Source: Lycocorax pyrrhopterus obiensis
Lineage: Eukaryota; Chordata; Aves; Passeriformes; Paradisaeidae
DNA length: 64,000 nt
Assembly (NCBI GenBank): GCA_014706295.1
Contig: JACSVZ010000001.1
Span: 116,447,111-116,511,110, forward strand
Direction: 5' to 3'
The translations under genes were made by a program, and so were the position numbers. The notes beneath the pieces were generated by a model. It ran no database searches and was not told the origin of the DNA. It saw only the letters and a program-made list of their open reading frames with translations. Shown here piece by piece: positions 38,343 through 49,691 of this stretch; the stretch's first letter is position 1; the number at the start of each line of letters is the position of its first letter.

Positions 38343-40919
38343 CTTAAACCAGTGTATTCTTTGAAATAAGTATCATCTACAAGAAAATTATAACATAACT
38401 GCGGTAGTTAATCCATAAAGGAGAAAACCTTTACGATTTCTGACAGCTGAAAAAAACTCAATTACAAAAACTTGCAGTACCAATTGTCTGGAAAAAGTAG
38501 AATTTAAAATAAATTTTTTTTTAAATGGTGCTCCTATATGTAGCCTTTAATATGATTCTCTTCCTCTTAGAAATCAAATAAGGTTCTACTGGAGATCATC
38601 AGGAACAGAGGGAAGTTTAGAACCAGAACAAGAGTGATTTCAGAGCAGTGAAACACACAAATAAAATAATTCTCTGAGTACATTTCACACAGTGGAGGTC
38701 CAACATTGTCCAGTTAGCAATCTAACACTAATTATTTATTTTTTTGTGTGTTGTACAATGTCCATGAAAATGAAATATCATTAAGTTCCTAAGCAGCATC
38801 TTTTCATTTTGTTTTAAAATCCTGCCCCTCATCCCTTCATTATGCACCCTTTCACACTCCCCCACATTATATCTCATGTCACACACAGAGGAATCCAATA
38901 TTTTAAAACTTAACTGCCTGATGCAATGCAAGTACTTAAGTTTTCATGAAAAGAAAAATCCTCTGCTGGAGGAATGGCTGATTATTGCTTAGATTTAGGA
39001 TTAAAGAAAAAAACAGGGTTTAAGGCTATAAACTTCCCAGTAGCCAGAAGTATGATTTCCTCTGTTTACACGACACGAAGCACAGAGGGTGCCCCTTCCT
39101 GCTCACACCCTGTGGATGTTGCTGCAGCAGAGTAAATAATTATAAACACTTCCCTTTGTACAGTCTGACATTGTTGATAACAGCAACTCCAGCGAGCCCC
39201 TTGCTCAGAAATCCAATAGTATGAGGCACCGGAGGATTTATTTTCCTAAGATACAATTGGAAATACTGTGGATGCGGGAGCAGCCTCTGATGTGTCAATA
39301 CCACTTCATTTTCACCTTTGGGCACCACTGAAATAGATGCTGCTACCCAAGGTTTCCATAATATCGCGTGCCGTGCAGGGCAGGCTGAGGCCAAGTGGCA
39401 GAGTCCACCCCACGTGTTTTCACAGACCAAAAACAAACGGGATCCAGGCATCCCCAAGGAAACACCAGAGCAAAATGGATACACGCACATGGAGACAGGG
39501 ATGTGCTTAAGGCAAATCCCTCCCCCACCCCAAAACATAAACCAAAATAAAAATCAGATTGTCTCTGTACCGAGCGGTGAGTCTGTAAACTGCTCTCAAA
39601 GTCAGAGGTTTGCCCTTTGTAAAGCCAACATCTTTGTAAAGAAAATGTCAGTGACAGAAAGAGACACTCAATAAATCCTTGCTTCCTTCCCAGCTCTCCG
39701 CAGATCAGGCACGGGAATTCCCTCCACTGACCCCTTTATTTGTGAGAAGCTGAAGAACAAAATCGAGGAATGGAGCCTGGAGCTTCCCTTCTCCTTGACC
39801 TCTCACTCCCCAGCCCAGTTCCCCCTTCCTACACGTTTCCGGTTATTCGGAAGGGAAAGATGCACAAACCTCAGCAACGCATTCATATCTCCTCATTCTA
39901 CAATTAGGGGCCTTTATTCCTGCCTGGGTCCACACTTCTCTGCTATTTGGTTCAGCTCCTGGCTGTTGCTGTGGGTGGGGAGGGAGAGGAAGGTAATTCC
40001 CAGTTCCCAGACCTCCTTAAACTGCTCAGAGCAGCATGGCTAATCTGACCACGCAATATTCAGAACAAGTGCTCGTACAGGGAACCTTCCCCTTTGTTTA
40101 AAAAAAGCAAAACAAACCAGAAAACCCTTCCCCCCCCACAGCCACCTTGCCTGTGCATTAAAGGCATATTTTTTTCCATGCTGTGGCTTTTCCCTCCCCT
40201 CCACCCCCATCTCCATATGTCTCCCCAACAGCCTCTTTTGGGGGGCCTGAACCAGCTGGTGTTTTTGCACATACAAATAACACCCCAAGAGTGTCATCTC
40301 CATGCAAATAACGGGACTGCTCACATGAGGAAGGTGCCTGAGGTGCCCTTCACCAAGAGATTAAAAAGCAAAATTCCAAAAAATAAGTGATCTTTGGCTT
40401 TTAGTTACTTGTGGTTGAATCCATGGCCATGGCTGCACTCTGTGTGGTGTTATCTGCTTCTCCCAGCAAGCCCTCCCTCCTCTGCAGCAGATTTTGCTGC
40501 CATTCCATCAGGCTTCCCTCCTAAGTGGCTTCCAAACCACCAAAAAACAGCAGCGAGGGAGAAACTCAGCTGCCACTGAGGGCAGTCCAGACCATGTGCT
40601 CCATTTCCTTTCCCTTTACACTGAATGTCATGTTCTGTACCAGATTCCGGCTGCCTCAGAAAGGGAGGATTTTAATATCACACGAAAAGTGAGCAGTTCA
40701 CATAATTGTCACCATTTTTTCCTTCCACTGCCTGAGTGATATTAAAAAAAAAATAAATGAAAGAAGGAGGGGAGCATTGGTTCTTTACAAGGAATGAAAA
40801 AGAAGCAGCATTTCATTTCTGTCTGGGGGTTTTGCTTAATACCCGTTTGTTCACACAATCCTGCTTGCAAAAAAATATTTGTTTGATATAAAGGACATTG
40901 AATAATTTATGCAATATTT

Positions 40920-40993
40920 AATAATGCAGTAAACCAGGGAGAGTTCAGCAAGGCAGGCATGGCACTCTGCATTATTTGCCTTGCCTGCCTTGC
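40920..40993. repeat. Two interleaved inverted repeats (pseudoknot-type order)
   Basis: AATAATGCAG (40920-40929) is the exact reverse complement of CTGCATTATT (40967-40976). GCAAGGCAGGCA (40948-40959) is the exact reverse complement of TGCCTGCCTTGC (40982-40993). The order is a-b-a'-b', so the two stems cross. Both matches are perfect, 10 and 12 bp, within 74 bp. Confidence 0.9.
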
Positions 40994-42678
40994 ATTTCCA
41001 AATAAACCCCCACCCTCAAACACCATTAGCACATGCAATATAACAAAAAAAAAAAAGTACTGCCTAATTTGGAAATTAAACAAAGCATCTGCTATTAGTT
41101 CAGAGGCTACAGCATCAATTTTCCATGTCATGTATTTTTGATTAAAAAGAGGGCTTCAAGAACAAAATCAAAAAGAATGGAACAGGATTTATATCAGCCT
41201 CCAGTTCATTCCAAGTGGGTCCAGAAGCCATAGGAACAGAGTCACAGCAGAGCATTAGTGTGGTAATAAATGACTGATGGTTCTCCAGCCTCCTGCACGG
41301 GGTATCCTGAAAGCAAATACATTTTAGAATACCAGTAATTGCATCAAGCCAAGTCCAAAGCTTTCACAGTGTATTAAGGGGCTCCTGACTTTTCGTTCTT
41401 TAAACAGCCATAATATACGTGACCAGTAGATCAACTTCCAGGGCAATTCACTTTGTTTTGTGGCTTTTTTAAAAGCATTTAATATACTTTTTACTCCTTC
41501 CTCAAATCCAAGTTGTTTTCCTGTTTTGGCATCTCCAAACCCAGCTTTTAAGAGATGTTGTTGTTCTGAGTAAGAACAGCAGGAAGAACTCTGTATCTAT
41601 AGAAGAATGTTTAGGGTATTATGTAGCATTATAAAGAAGATCTCCGTTTCTTTGTCCTATTTTGACATTTCTTGAATATTTTGGTGAGCAATACACCAAG
41701 GCCTGATTTTTAAATAGTAGAGAGGTAAGCAGGGTTTAAAATCTTTGGATGTTAAAAGCTAAAATATATAAATCTAGGTTTTGAGTACTTTTGTATCCTC
41801 CAAATTATAACTCAATGCTTAGTCTGTTGAATTAATTCCATTGATTATAGGTTTTTTTCTTTTGGGACTGTCCATTTTGCTGTTCAAGAATAAAATGTGG
41901 TTTACTGAAACCAATGTGATCTTGCACTTGTCCTAAATTTATTATTAATAGTTTGCTTCTTTTTCCCTTAAAAAGACCCAACCATTCACGTAAATAATGG
42001 GCTAGAGTATTTAAATTGTATTATTTTGTACTGAATAAAAGGCAAAATACTACATATTTCCTACAACAATATTATGTCACTGAAGAATATACATATTTAT
42101 ATTCCATCTTTCCTTTTATAAACACTGGCTTTAAAGATAAAAAAAAGTAGATTGGAAGTGTACAACTTTGCTTTCATCACCAGCCTCAGGATCAGTCTTC
42201 ATTTGTCTGCACTCATGTCAAAAAGTAAAAATTAAAATCAATCCTTATGATCTCTCACCTGAGCTAAAGCAAATTGTTCTATTTGCCAACATCCTTGCTT
42301 GCCATGAGAATTCCTAGTGCAAATTATGTTTCATTGCAAACCACAACATGCATTGAATGCACAGATATCACTTCAAACCAGATTTTCTCATGGATAAATT
42401 CGTTTCCAAATTTTATTTTCCCTGACAGATTTATTGTTTTAGTCAGTTTGGAAAGAGTTCATGGCTTCAATGACTTAAGTGTCCTCTCATGCCACAGGAT
42501 GACTCCGGGATGGTGGCCTCAGGGAATTTAAAAATCTCCCCCCTGTTGAAGCAGAGGCTTTTGTCAGTCTCTGCTTGAGCTCTTCCAGAATTTTTGTGGA
42601 CTCTCTGTGCCATGTGACAAGCCCACAACACTCGTAACAAAGGCTAATAATAACAATTAATAATAAGCTCCAGACTCT

Positions 42679-42720
42679 ACCAAAGATTAATCACCAAAGA
42701 TTAATCACCAAAGATTAATC
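42679..42720. repeat. Three perfect 14-bp tandem repeats
   Basis: ACCAAAGATTAATC is repeated three times without change (42679-42692, 42693-42706, 42707-42720). Each unit carries GATTAATC, a palindromic homeodomain-like word, and CAAAG. AT-rich AATAAT-type sequence lies just upstream and a TTAATC word just downstream. Confidence 0.97.
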
Positions 42721-43439
42721 ATTGTGGTAATTAATCTATTTGAGTTGTAGAAAGCACCAAAACAAAGGCAATGCCTTTTCATTATTGTATTTAAATATTT
42801 TATACAGTTCATGTTCATCAATGTAGTCATGAGTCACTAAATTGCAAGGGAGATGAAGGAGCACATCAAGTTCAATTCCTGCAAAATAAACAAGAGTGTG
42901 CAGCTGCTTAATGATTGTGTTTGTATCTAGAAAGGCTTTATCATTACAGTGCACTCTGCTATTTACAGAGGAGATAAATCCCACTGGTTCTCAACTGAAA
43001 AAAAGCCCAACCATTAGGCTAAATTTCATGTTTGTCTACCCAGTTCCACGTCTGCCGTTCTGCAATCCATCCATTTCAGAGCACGCAGGGCGTGCAGAGA
43101 TAAAAAAAAGGGCAGGAGGGCAGAGAAAGATTTTTTCCAGGTCTGAAAGCAAGATCATTTTGCGGGAAGACAAGCACGTACGTTGCCTTTTTTTCATCCC
43201 AGAATCCAAGCCTGAAAAGCAAGTTAAAACCTGCAGATGGCCTCTTCCCTTTCCAGCAAGAGGCAGGGGAGGAGGGAGATGCAGAGTGGGCAGCTGCTGA
43301 GGCAGAGCTAATCCGAGAGGACAGTTCCTGCTTATTACAGAGCCATTGCTGATAATAAAACCTGAATCAAACTGCCGGCTGCAATCCAATGGAGACTCCC
43401 CGCTTCTTTAATTTTTAAACTTATGGAAGCACTTGACAC

Positions 43440-43660
43440 TGAGGTGGATCAAATATCCCTAGTTAGCGTGCAAATACTTACTTAAGCAGCCCAGCAGGCC
43501 CCAATCTGTGCAAAAATTTCAGGTGAGCACCATGAAACAGCCCCTAATTACGATGTTCCATTACCCCTTTTCCGAGCGTCACAATTGGCCCTGAGTGGTC
43601 ACGGCCGATTTATTTCAATTAGTTTTTCACGGGCTCGGAGTTATGACAAATTCATGTTTT
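43440..43660. promoter_or_regulatory. CpG-retaining candidate enhancer / CNE
   Basis: This block keeps about eight CpGs in 200 bp, while the flanking AT-rich DNA has very few. It contains TAATTA (43545-43550), ACAATTGG (43581-43588, SOX-like) and TTTATTTCAATTAG. It is free of simple repeats. A 139-codon frame crosses it but extends far into GC-rich sequence and matches nothing I know. The combination is typical of deeply conserved developmental enhancers; conservation itself is inference. Confidence 0.35.
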
Positions 43661-44280
43661 GGCTGCAGGGAATTGGTGGCAATCACGAAACCACCAAAAC
43701 ATCAAAACATCAGGGAGTGCCCCTGCTAGCAGGGAGTTGGTGGCTCAAATCCCTGGGCTGGCAGCAGGGAGGAGAGCCTGACAGAGGGTGGGAAGAGCAC
43801 CACTCCAGCTTCTCCTGGGTGTTTCCTGCCCTTTTAAAGGCTGGGAAAAATAAAGAAAAAGTGCCTCCTCTAGATGGCACTAGGAAAAGAAGGTTGTGTT
43901 CTAGTGCTCCAGCAAAGAACAGCTCTTCATATGCAGAATATTTACCTGTTTTTTGCCTTTTTGTCTCTGCCCGCACAGTAGCTGCGCATGAAAAGCAGTT
44001 GTAGAAGCTGGCCACAGTTTATATGGGTTATACCTAAAATGATGACATTAGGAAGCACGTCTAAAAAAGCAGGAATTGGCAACATAACAAACAAATTCCA
44101 TTTATGCCAGTGAAAGAAAACAATCACATTTCAGTCTTCCCACAGATTCAAGTGCAACGTCAAATTCAGATGTAAGCAAATTTCTTTCTGAAATCAAAGG
44201 CACTGATTTTGACTCCTTGTCTTTTTAAATAACACCTTTGCTATTAAAAAAAGCATTGGATTCACACTCTTTAATAAAAG

Positions 44281-44335
44281 CATTAATTTTAACAGCCTGA
44301 AATGTTTTCATGGAGTCATTAATTTCAACAGCCTG
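44281..44335. repeat. Dispersed pair of 19-bp direct repeats
   Basis: CATTAATTTTAACAGCCTG (44281-44299) recurs as CATTAATTTCAACAGCCTG (44317-44335) with one mismatch, 36 bp apart start to start. Each copy has an ATTAAT core. Confidence 0.95.
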
Positions 44336-45373
44336 TCAGGTAAATTCAAGTGATTGAAACTCACCTATCTTTTACAGATCAAAATACCTCATTTCCTTCC
44401 CAAAGTTGACTTAAACCCATAAATCTTCTGGTTAGTAATTTTTCCTTTCTTAGTTTTCCCTTTCTATGCCATAGAGGGGGAAAAAAACCTGACAGCACTA
44501 AAGAAAAATGCTGTGATGTTAACTACTAGTAATCTAAGAAATCTATTATGATGCAGTCTCATGGCATGATTATATTGATTTTCTGTAGGATATGCAAGTG
44601 CGTGCCCTATAAATATTGTCATAAATTAAGCTCCAGGAGGATAATTTTCATAGCAGTACAAGGAAATTAAAGCTGTGTGGAAACTTTGCTACATCCAGGA
44701 AAAGTACAGGTAAAAGCATGGTTTGGTTTTTAAATATTGGGGGCCTATTTCAAAAGTACCCACATGCCTCAAATTACTTCAACAGCTCACTGTTACAATT
44801 TACCTTCCAGAAGAACATTTGTCTTCTCAAAACATTGAATTTGTGTCTGGTAGAAGAGCTGGTTGAATATCTTCTGAAAAAAAAAAAAACAATTTTCCAT
44901 TTCAAAACCATGAGCTCTTCATACAAATGAAACATTTGTCAGGAATGTGACTATTCTGAAGAATTTTTCACTCAAAGAATGAAAGTATATTTATTTCTTT
45001 ATATTCTTTAATACTTCACTGAGAGACATATATGTGTATATAGGAACACTATGAAAACTAAAGGTTTATTTCCAAATAAGAAAGCACTAAAATCAGTGTT
45101 CCACTACAAAAAACCATGTTTCAGAAATTAGTCATTTTGGTTCTTATAGAAAAGCAGTTCTTATCCCTTTCTATGTCTATTTGAGTAACATTGGCATAAA
45201 GAGACTAAATTTGTGGAGAAAAAATTATACCCATAGTGACAAAATATTTTTTAAGTAAAAAATAATCCCTAAAATAAAGTGACTACATATCTTTGATTTT
45301 CAATAAATATATCCTTAATTTTACCAGGTTTATTCGATATTTTTTCATCATCCTTCAACTTCAACTGAAGTAA

Positions 45374-45400
45374 TATCAGTAATAAATTATCAGTAATAAA
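45374..45400. repeat. 13-bp direct repeat
   Basis: TATCAGTAATAAA at 45374-45386 is repeated exactly at 45388-45400 with one base between. Confidence 0.95.
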
Positions 45401-48400
45401 CTTGATGTGAAGTTACTAAAACTGTCAGCACCCCATGACCAGGACTGTGGCAGAAGTGGTAACTCTAAAACCACATTCAATTTTGTTCCAGCAAGATTTG
45501 CCAGTGGGAAGACAGTCTGATGCAGTTTTAGAGAAAATAATTAGGTATTTGTTCATTTCCAATCGAATCTTTAATCCATCGGCTCCATGAGAAAGAAATA
45601 TGGATTTTCACAATGGCCATGAGCAACATTTCAGTTTGGGAGTTGTTTAAATGCTACTGAAAAATACATTTCCTTTTGAGAAAGACTACTTCCCAAGAGT
45701 TTTAAGAATCTGAAAGGACAATGCTTGAGGCTAGAATTAACGTTAAACATTCAATAATTTCATTTTCTAAGGATCTAAGAGAGTTGTATGGTTCCACAGC
45801 AGCACAAGAGAGATGTTCCTCATACCAAAAGTCCATACTCATACTTCAGAGTTCCTCTTTGTTTAGAAAACAGTGCAATTGCTTTGTAATTCTTTGTCCT
45901 GCCTTTAACTGTGAATTAAACATATGGGCAAAAGGTACTTCTAATAAATACTTCCCTGTAACTTAGCCCTCCATGGAGATACAGGCACTTGGGAAGAAAT
46001 ACATCATGCTGCCCGAATTTGAAAATCATCACAAAACTACCTTGTTTTGATGTCAAAGAAATTAAAAGAAAAAATAGTACTTTATCAATAAAAATACATC
46101 TATAACATTTTAATCACTGCCATCCTAAAGAATGTAAAAATCACACTGGGTAGTGTTTCTAAGAGCTGGAAAACATTTCAAGCTCTTCTGGCACGCAGGC
46201 ACACGAAATAACTGCCTTGTGAGGGCACACCTCACATACAATTTCATGTATTGAAAGTTGACAAAATAACATTTTCTGTTATATGGGAACTGGTTTTGTG
46301 GGTGAGAAAAAAAAAAGATTGAAAACTTTCACTACACAGCCTTTGAATCAAATGCTGACTTGTATGTAGTGCACTTTTGAGCACATGCAACATAGGCAAT
46401 GAGCTGAAAGTAGACACCCTTTCCATAAAAAAAAATAAAGAAAAAAATAAAAAAAGCTGAGTTCCAGTATCCAGATAGCTAAAATGAGAAATTTCAATTG
46501 GAAGACATTTTCCAGGTGAACCTGGCTAGAAGTTACCTAATTTCTAGTCACAGGTGAGTGATGCTTAGGAACGGCTTTAAGCAGAGTGCACTGTGTTGCT
46601 TCTGCAGCAGCCCTTTTGTCAGGGTCTGTGTTTTGACAGAAGATTCCCATTACAGTCACTGCCCTGATTAATGTGAGGCTGCAGTTCAACCAGCTTCAGA
46701 TCCATCAGCAATAACTGGAAAACCCTGAGTGTGTCTAATCTGCATGTACTGTCTATTAAGCAGAAGCTAAAAAAAAGAAAACAGCATTTAACCTTTGAGT
46801 AGAAGCATGAAACATCACCTTTAAACACCAAAACTTGAGGACAAGGGCAATTATTTTTAAAATTTTTGTTTGGTTGTTCAGGTTTTTTTGTGAAGTAGCT
46901 CTTTTAGATACACAAAACTATTGTGTCACACATCTTCATGGTATTTTGTGTTCCACTGGCCGTGGAAGTTTCTTCTAAAGAAACTGAAGACACTTTGGTT
47001 TTTAGGAGTGCTGCTTGCATGCAAATTGCTGTTCTGCTCAGGGACATAAAACAGCCTGCAACAAAGAAATGTCCAGCCCAGACCCTCAGAAATCCCCTGA
47101 GAAAGTGGGTACTCACAATATTTTTTCCTATTGTTCCTGGGTTTTTTTCTGTTATGGCCTATTCTCTTCGAACTTTGAGCTTCAGTATCAGATCTAAAAA
47201 GTATCCATCTCTCTCAGGTTTTCATTGCTTTTTGTTGTTATTTGAGTCTTCAGCTTTCAGAATTCACTTTCAGAATTTCCAAGCAATCCTCCTCTATTCT
47301 TTTCTCCAGTATTACTGTTCTTTTATGGTCTCTTCCCCAGCTCAGGACTTACCTAAAGCAAGGAACAGCATAAGCCCACAGAGAATGGATTTTTCTGCTT
47401 TTATGGGCTGTTGGTCTTCAATGAAAAATTTCTAATATGATCTGTTAAAGTTTCTGCTGAAGAACTTCAGGGTCTGCCAGAACCTGACCTACCTCCATGT
47501 TTGAAAAGCTTTTGCAGCACACATTCCTTGTTCAGTTTTTGCAATAAAATATTCTGGTCCCTTTATGACTTTTTTCTTTTTTTCCTTTTTTTTGTTTCAT
47601 TTTGTTTGCACAGTCATTAATGACCCTTCCTAGACACTTGATCCATTTTCCATACGACCCATTTGCTCATCTGTTTCTCCAACTGCAAAACCAGGGGTCA
47701 GGAATATAATATGCTTGAACAGGAAGTCTCTAACTTTTCAGTCCCAAACATCAGCAAAGTTACACCCAGGATTTTTAATTCGATGCAGCCTTACTAAAAC
47801 ACAAAAGTGAAATAATTTAAGGCAGTCTTCAGAAAATATAAAAAGATTGGGAACAAATAGGGCAATGCGAGGAGTTTTATTAAAATACTGGGTTTCTTCA
47901 GGCTGAGTTCTAAACTGAAACCACAGCTTTAATCAACCCTTAATTACATAACTTAATGCACGCCAGAAGTTAAATTCAGCCAACCAATTAAGAGAAAGTA
48001 TAAGTAAACATGGATTCATTTCTAAGAAGAAAAACATCACAGGGAGGCCATCACTCAATTCCATCGCCTCCCAGACCTCATGAAAATGAAAATATTTTGC
48101 CAGGGTTGTTTTGCTTTCTGTTAACATAACCAACCTTTGAGTTTCAACATTGTTACCTCTGACTATCACGGTAGGTCTTTTGGGAGGATAGAAAATTCAT
48201 AAAAGGTCAGATAAACAACCCAGGAAGATCTTCTCCATGAAATGGAGGGCATAAATCTGTAGGAAATCAACCCAACACAAAATACTGAAGTGTTCTTGTG
48301 GAAGAGGTTTTGAATGACAGGATTTGTTAAATGCAAAGAACACCCTGAAAAGACTTTTCCTGTCACCAAGTAGATCAGCAAACTTCTTGGTGGATTTCAT

Positions 48401-48799
48401 ACATTGATTTCAAAAGCAGAAAGTCCAGAAATAGTGAAATCTGTGGTTTTCTTTGACATCCTTTTCAAGAAGGAAAGATAAATGGGAATTTTCAGAGAAG
48501 TGCAAGATATCTAAGTTATTGTAAATACAAACTCAATAATTGTTAAAACTCAGATTAAGTTCTCAAAAAGTCTTTCCAGAGGTTCTCAGGTCACCGTTAT
48601 TACAGAGACTGACATCAGTGCAAATAGTTATTCCCAGGAGCACTTCAACACTCACAGTATCACTGAAAACCGTCTTTCCTCTACAAGTGCAGAGTAAAGA
48701 ATTAAAAATTGTAAGTTCTGTTTTCTAGAGAGTGGGAGCAGGGGAGGGAGAGAAAGATCAGCACCCTGATGACTGAAGGAGCTGGGTTCCTGCCTGGAA

Positions 48800-49000
48800 G
48801 AAGGTTGGTATCTTCTTCCAGGTAACAAACAACAGGATGAGAGGAAATGTCCTCCTGTTCTGACAGGGGAGGATTAGATTTCATATTAGGGGAAAAAAAC
48901 AACATTTCATGAAAAGGGTGGTCAAGCTCTGGAAGAGGCTGCCCAGGGAAGTGATTGAGTCCAAACTTCTTTCCCTTTGGGGAATCTCTATGAAGATATA
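48800..49000 (+). mobile_element. CR1 LINE fragment, internal 3' region, sense
   Basis: The order of words matches the part of avian CR1 just upstream of its 3' end: CAACAGGATGAGAGGAAATG (about 48829-48848), then CAGGGGAGGATTAGATTTCATATTAGG-like sequence, then AAGGGTGGTCAAGCTCTGGAAGAGGCTGCCCAGGGAAGTG at about 48914-48953. The true 3' tail is missing, so the copy is truncated at both ends or has decayed after 49000. The upstream 48740-48800 may be further diverged CR1. Confidence 0.88.
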
Positions 49001-49507
49001 AGCCAAGAGAACAAAATTATGTCTGGAGATGATATCTTTTCCATCTCAGGTTTTTGAGAGGTGTAGAATACCATTTCATCCCACATAAATTTGTGAGAAT
49101 TAGAGAAGAAGTGCTGTACAATTACCTGAAGGTTTCTCTGCACATCTCAGTTTGGGAGAGAAAGCTATATTTTTAGTTTGCCCACCCCTGTTCTAAGGAA
49201 AACACCTGTGTATTTTTTCTCTGCAAGCATAGATCTGAAGAAGCTGGAATTCAGTTAACAGAGGGCATCTTACAGTAATTAATCCATAGCAGACTCTTGT
49301 TTAATTACCACAGGAAAAAGCAACACAATGGTAAACGGTAAATTTGAGGTAGGACACCACTCTGCCATAGAGCAGCAACTTATTAACTTTGTAACAATGC
49401 ATTTCCGTCTTAGCTTGTTACAGAGTTGGGTGTGTGGGGTGGAATCTGTCATTGTGATATCTTGATTAATGTTATAGCATTTTTGGGGCTGGATGAGATA
49501 GAATTCA
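49001..49507. other. Spacer between two convergent CR1 fragments
   Basis: Unique-looking AT-rich sequence of about 500 bp with no gene. The two CR1 pieces on either side are in opposite orientation, so they are separate insertions or the product of a later inversion. Confidence 0.6.
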
Positions 49508-49691
49508 GATTGCTCAGGGCTTGATCCAGTCAGGCCCTGAAAGGCTGGAAATTTCTCTGAGGAACTCCTCAGCCGTCTCAGTGTGCCAGAGGGGAAAAAA
49601 TTCTCCTTTTATGCAATCCAGACTGATTCATTTCAATTTCTGCCTGTTGTATCTCATCCTTTCCAGCATGTACCACTATGAAGAGCCTGGT
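49508..49691 (-). mobile_element. CR1 LINE fragment, antisense
   Basis: The forward strand reads TTGCTCAGGGCTTGATCCAG (49510-49529), then a CTCTGAGGAACTCCTCAGC segment, then TCTGCCTGTTGTATCTCATCC (about 49640-49660) and GAAGAGCCTGGTT. These are reverse-complement landmarks of the CR1 region upstream of its 3' end. The 3' tail is absent. It is quite diverged, with several small gaps relative to what I remember of the family. Confidence 0.8.

Larger units (their letters stand above)
35184..43390. other. AT-rich non-coding sequence with scattered small inverted repeats
   Basis: No gene is recognised. The longest frames are 132 codons (minus, near 39.1-39.5 kb) and 118 codons (plus, 39.3-39.7 kb), which overlap on opposite strands. 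37.3-38.5 kb is extremely AT-rich, while 39.0-40.6 kb is GC-richer. Structured elements at 36913-36946, 38321-38342, 40920-40993 and 42679-42720 are listed separately. Confidence 0.65.
43661..48770. other. Non-coding sequence, no gene recognised
   Basis: This holds the longest open frame of the window, 170 codons on the plus strand at 46923-47435. It shows no recognisable domain, only a diffuse hydrophobic and Phe/Ser-rich composition expected from T-rich DNA. A local duplication at 44281-44335 and a 13-bp repeat at 45374-45400 are present. The rest is AT-rich unique sequence with A-rich runs near 46.3-46.5 kb. Confidence 0.6.

Noticed and set aside
43585..44004. 139-codon plus-strand frame over the CNE-like block
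   Set aside because: Overlapped by a 101-codon frame on the other strand. No family recognised and no start context worth noting.
46923..47435. 170-codon open frame, the longest in the window
   Set aside because: No recognisable domain and no splice or promoter context. The composition is what T-rich DNA gives by translation. A frame of this length can arise by chance in 64 kb read in six frames.
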